Source of the DNA: Microcebus murinus
Lineage: Eukaryota; Chordata; Mammalia; Primates; Cheirogaleidae
Direction: 5' to 3'
DNA length: 64,000 nt
NCBI RefSeq assembly: GCF_040939455.1
Contig: NC_134122.1
Location: 32,902,001 to 32,966,000 of the forward strand
Numbering within the stretch: the first letter of the stretch is position 1; every line of letters begins with the position of its first letter. The position numbers and the translations under genes are program-made. The notes below the pieces were generated by a model, which was given only the letters and a program-made list of their open reading frames with translations, was not told the origin of the DNA and ran no database searches. This document shows positions 56,386 through 64,000 of this stretch, in pieces.

Positions 56386-56863
56386 TGATGGTTAATTTTA
56401 TGTGTCGACTTGATTGGACTAAGGGATGCCCAGATAGCTGGTCAAGCATTATTTCTGGGTGTGTAGGTGAGGATGTTTCCAGATTAGATTAGCATTGGAT
56501 TCAGGAGACTAAGTAAAGAAGATCCAACCTAGTCAATATGGGTGGGCACCATCTAATCCATTAAAGGCTCAAATGGAACAAAAAGGCAGACAAAGGGGAA
56601 ATTCAATTTCTCTGTTTGAGCAGGGACATCCATCCTCTCCTACCTTTAGACTTCTGTGCTCCAGGTTCTCAGGCCTTTGGATTTGGACTCAATTACACCA
56701 CAGGCTTTCCCGCTTCTCCAGTCTGCAGACTGTGGGACTTCTAAGCCTCTATGATTGCACGGGCCAATTCCTATTTTGTGTGTGTGTGTGTGCATGTGTG
56801 TGTTTGTGTGTGTGTGTGTATCTCCCATTAGTTGTACTCCTCTAGAGAACCCTGACTAGTACA
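56386..56863 (+). mobile_element. Old MaLR-type LTR
   Basis: TGATGGTTAATTTTATGTGT at the start to 'gagaaccctgactagtaca' at the end, with a TG repeat (56777-56819) where the family carries simple sequence. It follows the Tigger element after 10 bp. Confidence 0.8.
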
Positions 56864-56959
56864 TATAGATATGGCAGAGATCATACAGATAATCCTACAA
56901 GAAGAAAATTTTAGAAAACAGTATTTCATGGGATGATGTAATCCAAATGTCTTGTGCAC

Positions 56960-57100
56960 TGAAATGATAAACAACTCTCTCTTCTTCCGTGCAATGGGGA
57001 TAAGATCACCTATCTGGTGAGAGTGTCACAACAAGGTGTGTGGAGCACTGGCCCAGTACCTGGTATACAAATTTTATCTGGTGCTATTGTTGTTGTTGCA
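56960..57100 (+). repeat. MIR fragment
   Basis: 'tgcaatggggataagatcacc' and 'gcccagtacctggtatac' followed by 'gctattgttgttgttgc' is a MIR tail. Confidence 0.6.
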
Positions 57101-57779
57101 TCCTCCGTAATCAGCCCATGTGCTTTTGTCTCTGTTTCCCACAGAGCCTGGAGTCATCACAGCCAGAGCGCAGCGAACACAGGAGAGATGCTCTTGACTG
57201 GCGTCCCTGCTCAGGCTGCCACATGGCTCAGTAATGCCACCAAGGAGGCAGAGTCTGCAGAGACATATCCTTAGTGATCTGTATTTCCTCCCAGGCCTGA
57301 CCCAGATACTCCCCATTTTTTTAACACTATTTAGCTCCAATGCACCACGAGAGTCCAAAATGAAATCATCTCCAATAGGATGGAGGATTCCCAAGGCAGG
57401 TAATTCTGTAAACTTCTCCCGTGAGGTGAAAGCTCCTGGCAGCCAGGTGTATCCTCTGCCTTCAAATGCGATTATCTCTGGGCTTAGCCAGATGAGGATG
57501 CAAAGAGCAGAAACCTTGTACGGCATTTATATAACCCCAGTCGATTCTGTAGCAATCATTGTCTGAGTTAGCTAATGGCAGGGTACGAAGACCTCCTACT
57601 GAGATTCCATTACCTTGTAATTTTCAGCTTGTTCACTGTTGCAATAAAGCCCCTCTGTCTTATAATTCCCCAGCATTCACGTCTCATCTTCTCAAGAACT
57701 GAAGTATGTAAGATGCTTTCTGCTGGGGATTCATTGAGATAAGTTATTGAAGTCAAGCAGAGAGGCAAGCTTCCAGCAC
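57101..57779. other. Unclassified sequence
   Basis: Nothing is recognised. The minus frame 57074-57526 (150 codons) opposes plus frames and has no domain. Confidence 0.45.
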
Positions 57780-58080
57780 TCAGCTATTCATCTCAAAATT
57801 TATGTTCATGCTTCCTTTGGAAGGTCTAATGTAATCACAAACAATGTGCTTTCTGTATGTTTAAAAATTCATAAGTTTCCTGTACAATGAAGTTGGAGGG
57901 ACGAGGACCTCTCACACTTGGGTCTCATTAGCAGTGGGAGGCTCGGAACAGCCGACTCGTTTTTGATGTAATTTCTATGGGACTGAGATGCCGCAGTCAT
58001 TCAAAGCCATGCAGCGGGGAGGAGCCACGATGTCTACGCAAACTCATTAACGTGCCCCCAGAGCTGGGCTGTGTGATCCG
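57780..58080. promoter_or_regulatory. Candidate conserved noncoding element
   Basis: Repeat-free, mixed AT-rich and balanced sequence with several CpG (GCCGACTCG, GATGCCGCAGTC), TAATGTAATC and CTCATTAACG words. Inference from composition only. Confidence 0.25.
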
Positions 58081-58609
58081 CCAGATGATCCCTTTCTTTC
58101 CTGAAAGTTGCTGCTCCCTCCCACATCTTGTTCTTTGGGCCCCGAGTTACGCCCCTTCTCTGCCCCACCCGTGTGCTCGGCCTTAACATGGCCATCACAT
58201 TTGTCTCCCTACCCCTGGTGACCCCTCTTCCCTTCACCCAGCTTGTCATCAACCTTCTGATCCTCCCAGAACAGTGCTCTCAAAGCTGCACTCTGCAGGG
58301 GGCTCTTCCTTGCCTTCCAGCTACCAAGGAGAGAATCAAAGCCCAGTGTCTCAGGGTGGGATTGAAGGCCATCCACTTCTGCCTCCCTTGGAGTCCAGCA
58401 GGGTAGGTTGTGAAAGCTGCCATTGAGAGGTTCCCAGGGGAGTCCAAGAAGGGAAGAGGGAATGAGTCACAAAAGGCTTTAGGCTAATGCCCCTAAATCT
58501 AGGGCTCTCCTGCAGCCAGGCAGCTTCCCACCAAAAGATGTGAATATGATGGGTTAGGGGAGCAGAGGCCCCAAAGCACACATTATAAGACACTCCTATT
58601 GAGAGGTGG
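58081..58609. other. Unclassified sequence
   Basis: Nothing is recognised. Confidence 0.5.
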
Positions 58610-59060
58610 GAGCCATCTCACATTTTGAACCTAGATCTTGTAACTGCTTTGACTAATAGTGGATGCAAAAGTCACCCTCTGTGTCCTCCTATGCTTCCAA
58701 GTCAGACCTCCATGAGGCCGCCATGTTGTAAGGGAGCCCAAGCCATATGGAGAAACCCTGTGCAGGTGCTGTGCTAGACAGACTCAGTAGAGCCCAGCCT
58801 CTGAGTCATTCTGCCCGGGCATTAGACTTGTGAGTGTAGGATCCCCCAGAAGATTCCATCCACCAGCCATTGGTGTCACCCTCAGCCATGTGAAATTTCT
58901 CAGCTATGGGTCCTAGACATTATGGAGCAGAGTCAAGCCATCCTCACTGTGTCTGTCCAAATTTCTGCCTCCACAGAATCTATAAACATAACAAAAGGTT
59001 ATTTTAGGCCACTGAATTTAGGGTGGTTAGTTATGCGGTAGTAGTCAGCTGGAATGGAGG
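58610..59060 (+). mobile_element. LTR-like repeat, MaLR type
   Basis: 'gaccattatggagcagagtcaagccatcc'-like sequence at 58918, 'ccacagaatctataaacataac' and 'taggccactgaatttagggtggttagttatgc' give the 3' part of a MaLR-type LTR. The 5' limit is approximate. Confidence 0.65.
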
Positions 59061-59839
59061 GGCATGGTGAGATGTCACCCCCGCCCCCATCCTTCTCCAA
59101 ACAGGTTCTCTACCCACATCCTGGATGCCTGAAAAAGCACTGCCTCCCCTAAGGATCCAATGGGAGGAAAGCCCTGAGATCTTATTGCTCAGGTGGTTTC
59201 TTACAGCGTAGTGGGGAGAAGTCATGAGACTCAGGGAAGACACCTTTCGAGAATGGCTGGGTGGCCTTGCAGCACAGTGCGCAGACTCCACACAGAGTTT
59301 AGCAGCTGACGTTGGAACAGAGGAGCTGGGCATGAGTGGTGGAGAAAGCAGGGAAAGCAGAGCACGCCACAGGGCCAAGGTCAATATCATCACCCAGGTG
59401 GATCTGAATCCATTTGGCCCCTGGGTATAAAGTATGGAAATCTTCTAGAAATTCTGCTTTCAACTCAGTTCTATTCCCCTAACGAGTACCCAGCATCCAC
59501 TAACCAAGAGGGCAGGCGTAGGAGGGAGGTATACAGATGAAGAAGATGCTGTGACCTCAAATCTGGGAAATCGTTCTCTCTCCTAGATTTACTGTCCCTC
59601 TGGAAAACCACTAAGCTATGTGGTGTTATATTAAAAGTCTTTCCAGAAATGGCAAGCATAGGAAGGCCAAGGCACAGAGTACTTTACAGTCCTGCCAATG
59701 GCCAGGGTCTCTTGCTTTGAAGAGGAGGGGCAAGGCTTTCCCCTCCGTTTGCATCATTCTCAGAGGATGGAGAACAGGCTCTGAGCATGCATGCGGGCCT
59801 CCAAGGGGTGCCTGGGCAGCACCCTCTGGCTGATCCACC
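59061..59839. other. Unclassified sequence
   Basis: Nothing is recognised. A 120-codon minus frame (59031-59393) overlaps the LTR edge. Confidence 0.45.
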
Positions 59840-60190
59840 GCTTGGCCGGCTGGCTGCAGAGGAAAGCCCAGGAAAGCCTCATTAAGCCACACAAAGCCAG
59901 CCTAAGGAGCGACAAAGTGGACTGCAGCTGCCTCGCCAGCCCGCTGCAGCTGACTGCCTGCGATCCCAGTCAGCCTGTGGCAGGCGAGCTGCTGACACAG
60001 CCTGTTGTGCTGGAGACCTTATTATTGCAAATCCCATTTCCACCTCGCAGATTCCTGGGAAATTGCAAACACGTCTGTCTGTGGCCAGCCCGCCTGGAAA
60101 GGTCACTGCAGCAGCTAGTGGGCTCCAATGCCATTTCCCTTGTTCACACATGTACAAACTGCAAATACCCAAGGTCAAGAGCAGTCACAG
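59840..60190. promoter_or_regulatory. Candidate conserved noncoding element, GC-balanced
   Basis: Repeat-free. A 135-codon plus frame (59791-60198) and a 98-codon minus frame coexist, with no domain in either. It carries several CAGCTG E-box words (for example near 59925 and 59950) and TTATTGCAAAT. It could be a regulatory element; coding is not supported. Confidence 0.25.
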
Positions 60191-60417
60191 CCCTTTAACT
60201 TAATGCTGCTTGATACTGCCCAGACCCCGGCTGGGCCCTTTGCAGAGGCCAAGGAGGCTTCATCTTCACATAGCTCTGCCTCTCAAGTATCCCCGGAGAC
60301 TCTAATTTAATTGATTGGGTGAGAGCCCTTGTATTGCAGGGTGTGAGCTGTATTTTTGAAAGCTCCCTGGGTGAGAAAATGTGCAGTATGGCTGAGAACT
60401 GCTGCCATGAGAAGTGG

Positions 60418-60570
60418 GGCTGATATTTATTGAACCCTACCGTATGTCAGGCCCTATACATTATAAATTTTTCATTTCATCTATAAAACAGACATTAGCA
60501 AGATATCCCCTTCGGTGGGGAATGGAATGAGGAAAATAAAGCTTAGAGAAGTTAAACATAATTTTCTTGT
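60418..60570 (-). repeat. MIR SINE, antisense
   Basis: 'atatttattgaaccctaccgtatgtcaggcc' and 'aagcttagagaagttaaac' are reversed MIR. Confidence 0.75.
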
Positions 60571-60579
60571 ATCACTCTG

Positions 60580-61725
60580 TAGTGATTACAATGGCTGGAA
60601 TTAAAAAGACTGGCAACACCGAGTATTGGTGAGGAAGCAAAACAACTGGGACTTTCATTCTTGCTGATGGTGATACAGAATGGCACAGCCACTCTGAGAA
60701 AGCATTTTGACCATTTCTGATAGAGTTAAACATGTACTCATCACACGACCAAAATTCCACTCCTGCGTACTTACCCAAAATAAATGAAAAACATGCGTCT
60801 ACACAAAGATTTGTACTCAGATGTTCACAGCAAGAAATCAACCCAAATACCCATGGACAAGTAGATGAATAACCAGTTGTGCTATATCCATCCAATAGAA
60901 CAGGGGTCCTCAAACTCTTTGGCACCAGGTTCCAGCTTCATGGAAGACAATCCTTCCAGGGACAGGGGTGGGGAGGTAGGAGGGGTGATGGCCTTGGGGT
61001 GATTCAAGCTGACTGCATTGATAACATTTGCAGCTGCTCTCCCCAGTGCCAGCATCAGTGCCTCAGCTCACCCAAGATCACCAGGCATTAGGTTCTCATA
61101 AAAAGCGTACAACCCAGACCCCTCACATATGCGGTTTACGGTGGGATTTGCGCTTCTATGGGAATCTAATGCTGCTGCTGATCTGACAGATGACAAAGCT
61201 CAGGTGGTGATGCGGGTGATGGGGAGCAGCCACAAATACAGATAAAACTTCGCCCACTGCCCACCTCCCACTGTGTAGCCGGGTCGGAGTGTGGGGGACA
61301 GGCCAGAGACTGGAATCGATCTGCAGCCAGGGGTTTGGGGACCACAACAATAGAGTGCCACTCAGTAATAAAAAAGAAGAGTGCATTGATGCATGCACAA
61401 GGTGGATGACTTTTAAAAACATATGTCAGATGAAAAGAAAAAAGAGAAACAAAAGAGTGAGTTCCTTTGCATCAAGTTCCAGAAGAGGTGAGCTTGCCTG
61501 CAGTGACAGAAAGCAGGTCAGTGTCTGCCTGGGCTGGGTTTTGAGGTGTGGGGTTTCTGAGGAAGGTCACGAAGGGACTTTCTGAGGTGATGTGGGCATG
61601 TTCTCCATCACAGTTCTGGTGGTGGTTAAGCATTCTTTTTATTTGTCAAAACTCATCAAACTGTATTCTTAAAATGGGAGCATTTATTATTTGTCAATTG
61701 TACCTCAGTAAAGTTGATTTTTGAA
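60580..61725 (+). mobile_element. L1M LINE, 3' part of ORF2 and 3' UTR, split by a hAT element
   Basis: 'aaaagactggcaacaccgag', 'ggtgatacagaatggcacagcc', 'cagatgttcacagcaagaaatc' and 'caaatacccatggacaag' are the 3' part of L1 ORF2 in sense. It resumes after the hAT insertion with 'gagtgccactcagtaataaaaaag' and ends 'gtcaattgtacctcagtaaag', the L1M 3' end. Confidence 0.85.
60901..61347 (+). mobile_element. MER1-like hAT element with 8-bp target duplication
   Basis: CAGGGGTCCTCAAACTCTTT at the left and 'ggtttggggaccacaa' at the right are hAT-Charlie type inverted ends. The 8-bp flanks CAATAGAA (60893-60900) and CAATAGAG (61348-61355) match at seven of eight positions, the hAT duplication length. 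It is 447 bp, nonautonomous, same family as 47733-48066 and inserted in an L1M. Confidence 0.9.
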
Positions 61726-62044
61726 GACTGAGGGTTTTCAGCACAAGTTGGTCTGATTCTGAAGTTTCCACAGCTGCCTCCAAAGGCCAATGTGAGGACC
61801 ACAGCTCCTGGAGGACAGTCCACTAACCACTTCCTCAGGACGTCATTGGGACCCAACAAGCACTGGGCTCCACGTAGGGGAAGGGCCACAGACAGCCGAC
61901 AGGGGACCCAGGAGAAGCGAGTCTGACTTCTCAGTTGTTAGGAGCACCTGGATTAGTCCACTTGTCCTTGTGCCTCCTGACACCCCTTTCCTCTTGCTGG
62001 GAAGGACAAAGAGTAGAAGGTGAAATCACTTTGTTTTGTTTCTT
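61726..62044. other. Unclassified sequence
   Basis: Nothing is recognised. Confidence 0.5.
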
Positions 62045-62560
62045 CCCAGCTTTATGGAGGTATAATGGACAAATAAACATTGCATATATTTAAGGTGGCC
62101 AACATGATGAGTTGATCTGCATATACATTGTGAAACAATCACCACAAGATAATGAACATATTTGTCACCTCATTAATTACTATTTTCTTTTTTGTCTTTG
62201 TTTGTGGTGAGAATACTTAAGATCTACCCTCCTGGCAAATTTCAAGTATATCCTATTGTTGACTATAGTCATTAGGCTGCACATTAGACCTCCCCCACAC
62301 AACTGAAACTTTGTGCCCTTTGACAACATCTCCTCATTTGCCCTCTTCTCAGCCCCTGGAAACCACCATTCTTCTCTCTGTTTCTACAAGTTCAACATTT
62401 TTAGATGCTACATGTAAGTGAAATCATGTGGTGCTGATAGTTTTGTGTCTGGCTGATGTCACTTAGCACAATCTCCTCTAGGTTCATCCATGTTGTTGAA
62501 AGTGGCTGGATTTCCTTATTTTTAAAAGGATGAATAACATTCCATTGTGTGTGTGTGTAT
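62045..62560 (-). mobile_element. L1M fragment, antisense
   Basis: 'ttatggaggtataatggac', 'tgtgaaacaatcaccacaag', 'ctggaaaccaccattcttctc' and 'ttttaaaaggatgaataacattccattg' are the reversed L1M 3' region. Confidence 0.8.
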
Positions 62561-63278
62561 ACAGCCTAAGTGCCTGTGGACAGACCGATGAATAAAGAAA
62601 GTATGAGATATACTCACGAGTGTGTGTATATACTCTCCAGCCATCCACTGACGGGCACCTGGGCTATCTTCATACCTTGGATATGGTTCAGCAAGACCCC
62701 CTCTAGGTGTACATGTCCACAGGAAATGAAATCGGTCTCTCAGAGAGATAGCTGCACTCCCATGTTCATTGCAGCATTATTCACAATAGCCAAGATATGG
62801 AAAATGAAAGTTTTTTGCACGGGAGGTTGAATAGCTTCCAAGTGAAATCCCCTAGGGAAGCTTGCTAAAAATATCAAGTCCCTTTTAAAAAAATTTTTGA
62901 GGACCTTCCATACTGTTTTCCATAATGGTTGTATTAATTTATATTCCTACCAGTAGCGTATGAGAGTTCCCTTTCTCCGCGTCTTCGCCGATACTTGATA
63001 TTTTTTGTCTGTTTTGGTAATAGTCACTCTAAAAAGTGTGAGCTGGTATCTCTTGATAGTGTTGATTTGGGTTTTCCTGAGGATTAGTGTGGTAGAGCAC
63101 CTGTTTATAAACCTAATGGCCAGATCCAGGGTGTTTATGCAAAGGAAAGGAAATCAGGGTCTAGAAGGGATCACATTCACTGCAGTGTTATTCACAATAG
63201 CCAAGAAATGGAAACAACCAAAATTTCTGTAGATGGATGAATGGATGAATACAATTCTCTATTTCATGCACAATGGAA
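62561..63278. mobile_element. Mosaic of L1M pieces in alternating orientation
   Basis: Pieces in order: sense about 62562-62630 ('cctaagtgcctgtggacag'), antisense about 62634-62690 ('catccactgacgggcacctgg'), sense about 62716-62830 ('gcactcccatgttcattgcagc'), antisense about 62880-63115 ('ttccatactgttttccataatgg'), sense about 63120-63278 ('ttattcacaatagccaag'). All come from the same 3' part of L1 ORF2. Confidence 0.75.
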
Positions 63279-63940
63279 TGATATGGCCCAATTACAGGAC
63301 AGGGGATGAACACAGAACATAAACGAACGACACAGACACACAGGGACAGTACATGACTCAAGTGCCCAATGCACTGGTTGCTTTATTTTTATACCCTCCA
63401 GACCCAAAGTTAGTTCCTTGTACGTGAGCATCTGAGCGTAGCAGTGATAACCATTAATTCCGGAGTTGTTTCACAAGGGAACAATGGTCCCATGATCTCA
63501 GACCTCAAAATGATTACTTAAGGTGCCTAGACATAGCTCGAAAGCCAAGGCCAAGATAAGCAACATAGAGCAATGCAGCCATCTGAAGAACTTCTTGTTC
63601 TCTCTCCCAGCCAGTGGCCGGCCCCCATGCTTATGTCTGTCTCAGGTTGCCCCTCCCTTGAGGAGTCTTACCCATCATTGACTACCAACCATCTCATGGG
63701 GCCGGACCTTGGGAATGTTCTTCTTATCTTTATGGTCTCCAGACTCCCACCACGGGGGCCCACCGTGTGGGAGCTGGGCAAATTTGCTTACGTGCAGAAA
63801 CTCAGGCCTCTTATCATGTCACGAGGCAGTAACCGTGTCTGAAGAAAATGCTGACTACCACTGCGTCACGCAGCACACATACATTACAGGCTATAGTGAA
63901 TGATTAGTATAAGGCATAACGCCAGAATCAGCCCCCAACA
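63279..63940 (-). mobile_element. Solo ERV LTR with 6-bp target duplication
   Basis: A 662-bp sequence with TG...CA ends interrupts L1. The 6 bases ATGGAA stand directly on both sides (63273-63278 and 63941-63946). On the minus strand a TATA box and an AATAAA signal overlap at 63382-63396, leaving about 100 bp of R/U5. No internal viral sequence is present, so it is a solo LTR left by recombination. The six-base duplication is usual for class II (ERVK-like) elements and unusual for ERVL; the family itself is not recognised. Confidence 0.9.
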
Positions 63941-63946
63941 ATGGAA

Positions 63947-64000
63947 TATTATTCAATCCTAAAAAAGGAGAAAATCTAGACATTTTCGACAACATGGGCA
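63947..64000 (+). mobile_element. L1 fragment resuming after the solo LTR, cut by the window end
   Basis: 'atattattcaatcctaaaaaaggag' and 'gacaacatgggca' continue the sense L1 ORF2 piece that stops at 63278. Confidence 0.85.

Noticed and set aside
57074..57526. 150-codon minus frame
   Set aside because: Opposed by plus frames of 85-110 codons and without a domain.
63279..63940. Single-copy gene exon in the last kilobase (89-codon plus frame at 63573-63842)
   Set aside because: The interval is a solo LTR with TG...CA ends and a target duplication; the frame is antisense to it.

Overview
The window is nuclear DNA of a mammal, almost certainly a strepsirrhine primate and most likely a Malagasy lemur. 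The evidence is the repeat content. One antisense Alu (32307-32651) has the strepsirrhine-type head and linker rather than a human-type one. A 3' L1 end (280-490) is of the strepsirrhine kind. The background is old mammalian repeats: MIR, L2, MER5, Tigger, MaLR/ERVL LTRs and L1M. Family names were assigned by eye from remembered consensus sequences, not by a search.

I find no convincing protein-coding gene, RNA gene or CRISPR array. The longest open frames (184, 172, 167 and 159 codons) lack recognisable domains, and several lie inside antisense L2 or LTR sequence. The window therefore reads as intergenic or deep intronic. The only protein-coding remnants are dead mobile elements: an ERVL pol fragment (2780-3665), L2 fragments including reverse-transcriptase sequence, an L1 ORF2 piece (35525-36876) and a deleted mariner transposase (40566-40871).

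Layout. 0-5 kb: L1 3' end, MIR, a 17-bp minisatellite, ERVL pol, and a 0.9-kb antisense L2. 5-17 kb: mostly unclassified, with small L2/MIR pieces and one old LTR. 17.5-18.2 kb: one Tigger-like DNA transposon inserted in another. 19.4-22.5 kb: a cluster of antisense L2 pieces plus MER5. 25-27 kb: two MaLR LTRs. 29-33.5 kb: MIRs, TG microsatellites and the single Alu. 35.5-37.1 kb: an L1 with a 5' inversion. 37-38.5 kb: two LTR-like blocks. 40.4-41 kb: a mariner inserted in a MIR. 44-48 kb: a GAT-rich tract, back-to-back MIRs, LTRs and a rearranged hAT element. 49-50.3 kb: an old L1 broken by about 1 kb that includes an LTR. 53-59 kb: LTRs and a Tigger. 60.5-64 kb: L1M sequence holding an intact hAT element with its target duplication and a solo LTR with a perfect 6-bp target duplication.

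The elements do not work together as a system. What they record is insertion order: MIR, L2 and L1M first, then hAT and Tigger copies and MaLR LTRs, then mariner, Alu and the solo LTR. Several repeat-poor AT-rich stretches with many TAATTA-type motifs (for example 11610-11990, 18845-19350, 50990-51340) look like possible conserved regulatory elements. That is inference and needs an alignment.
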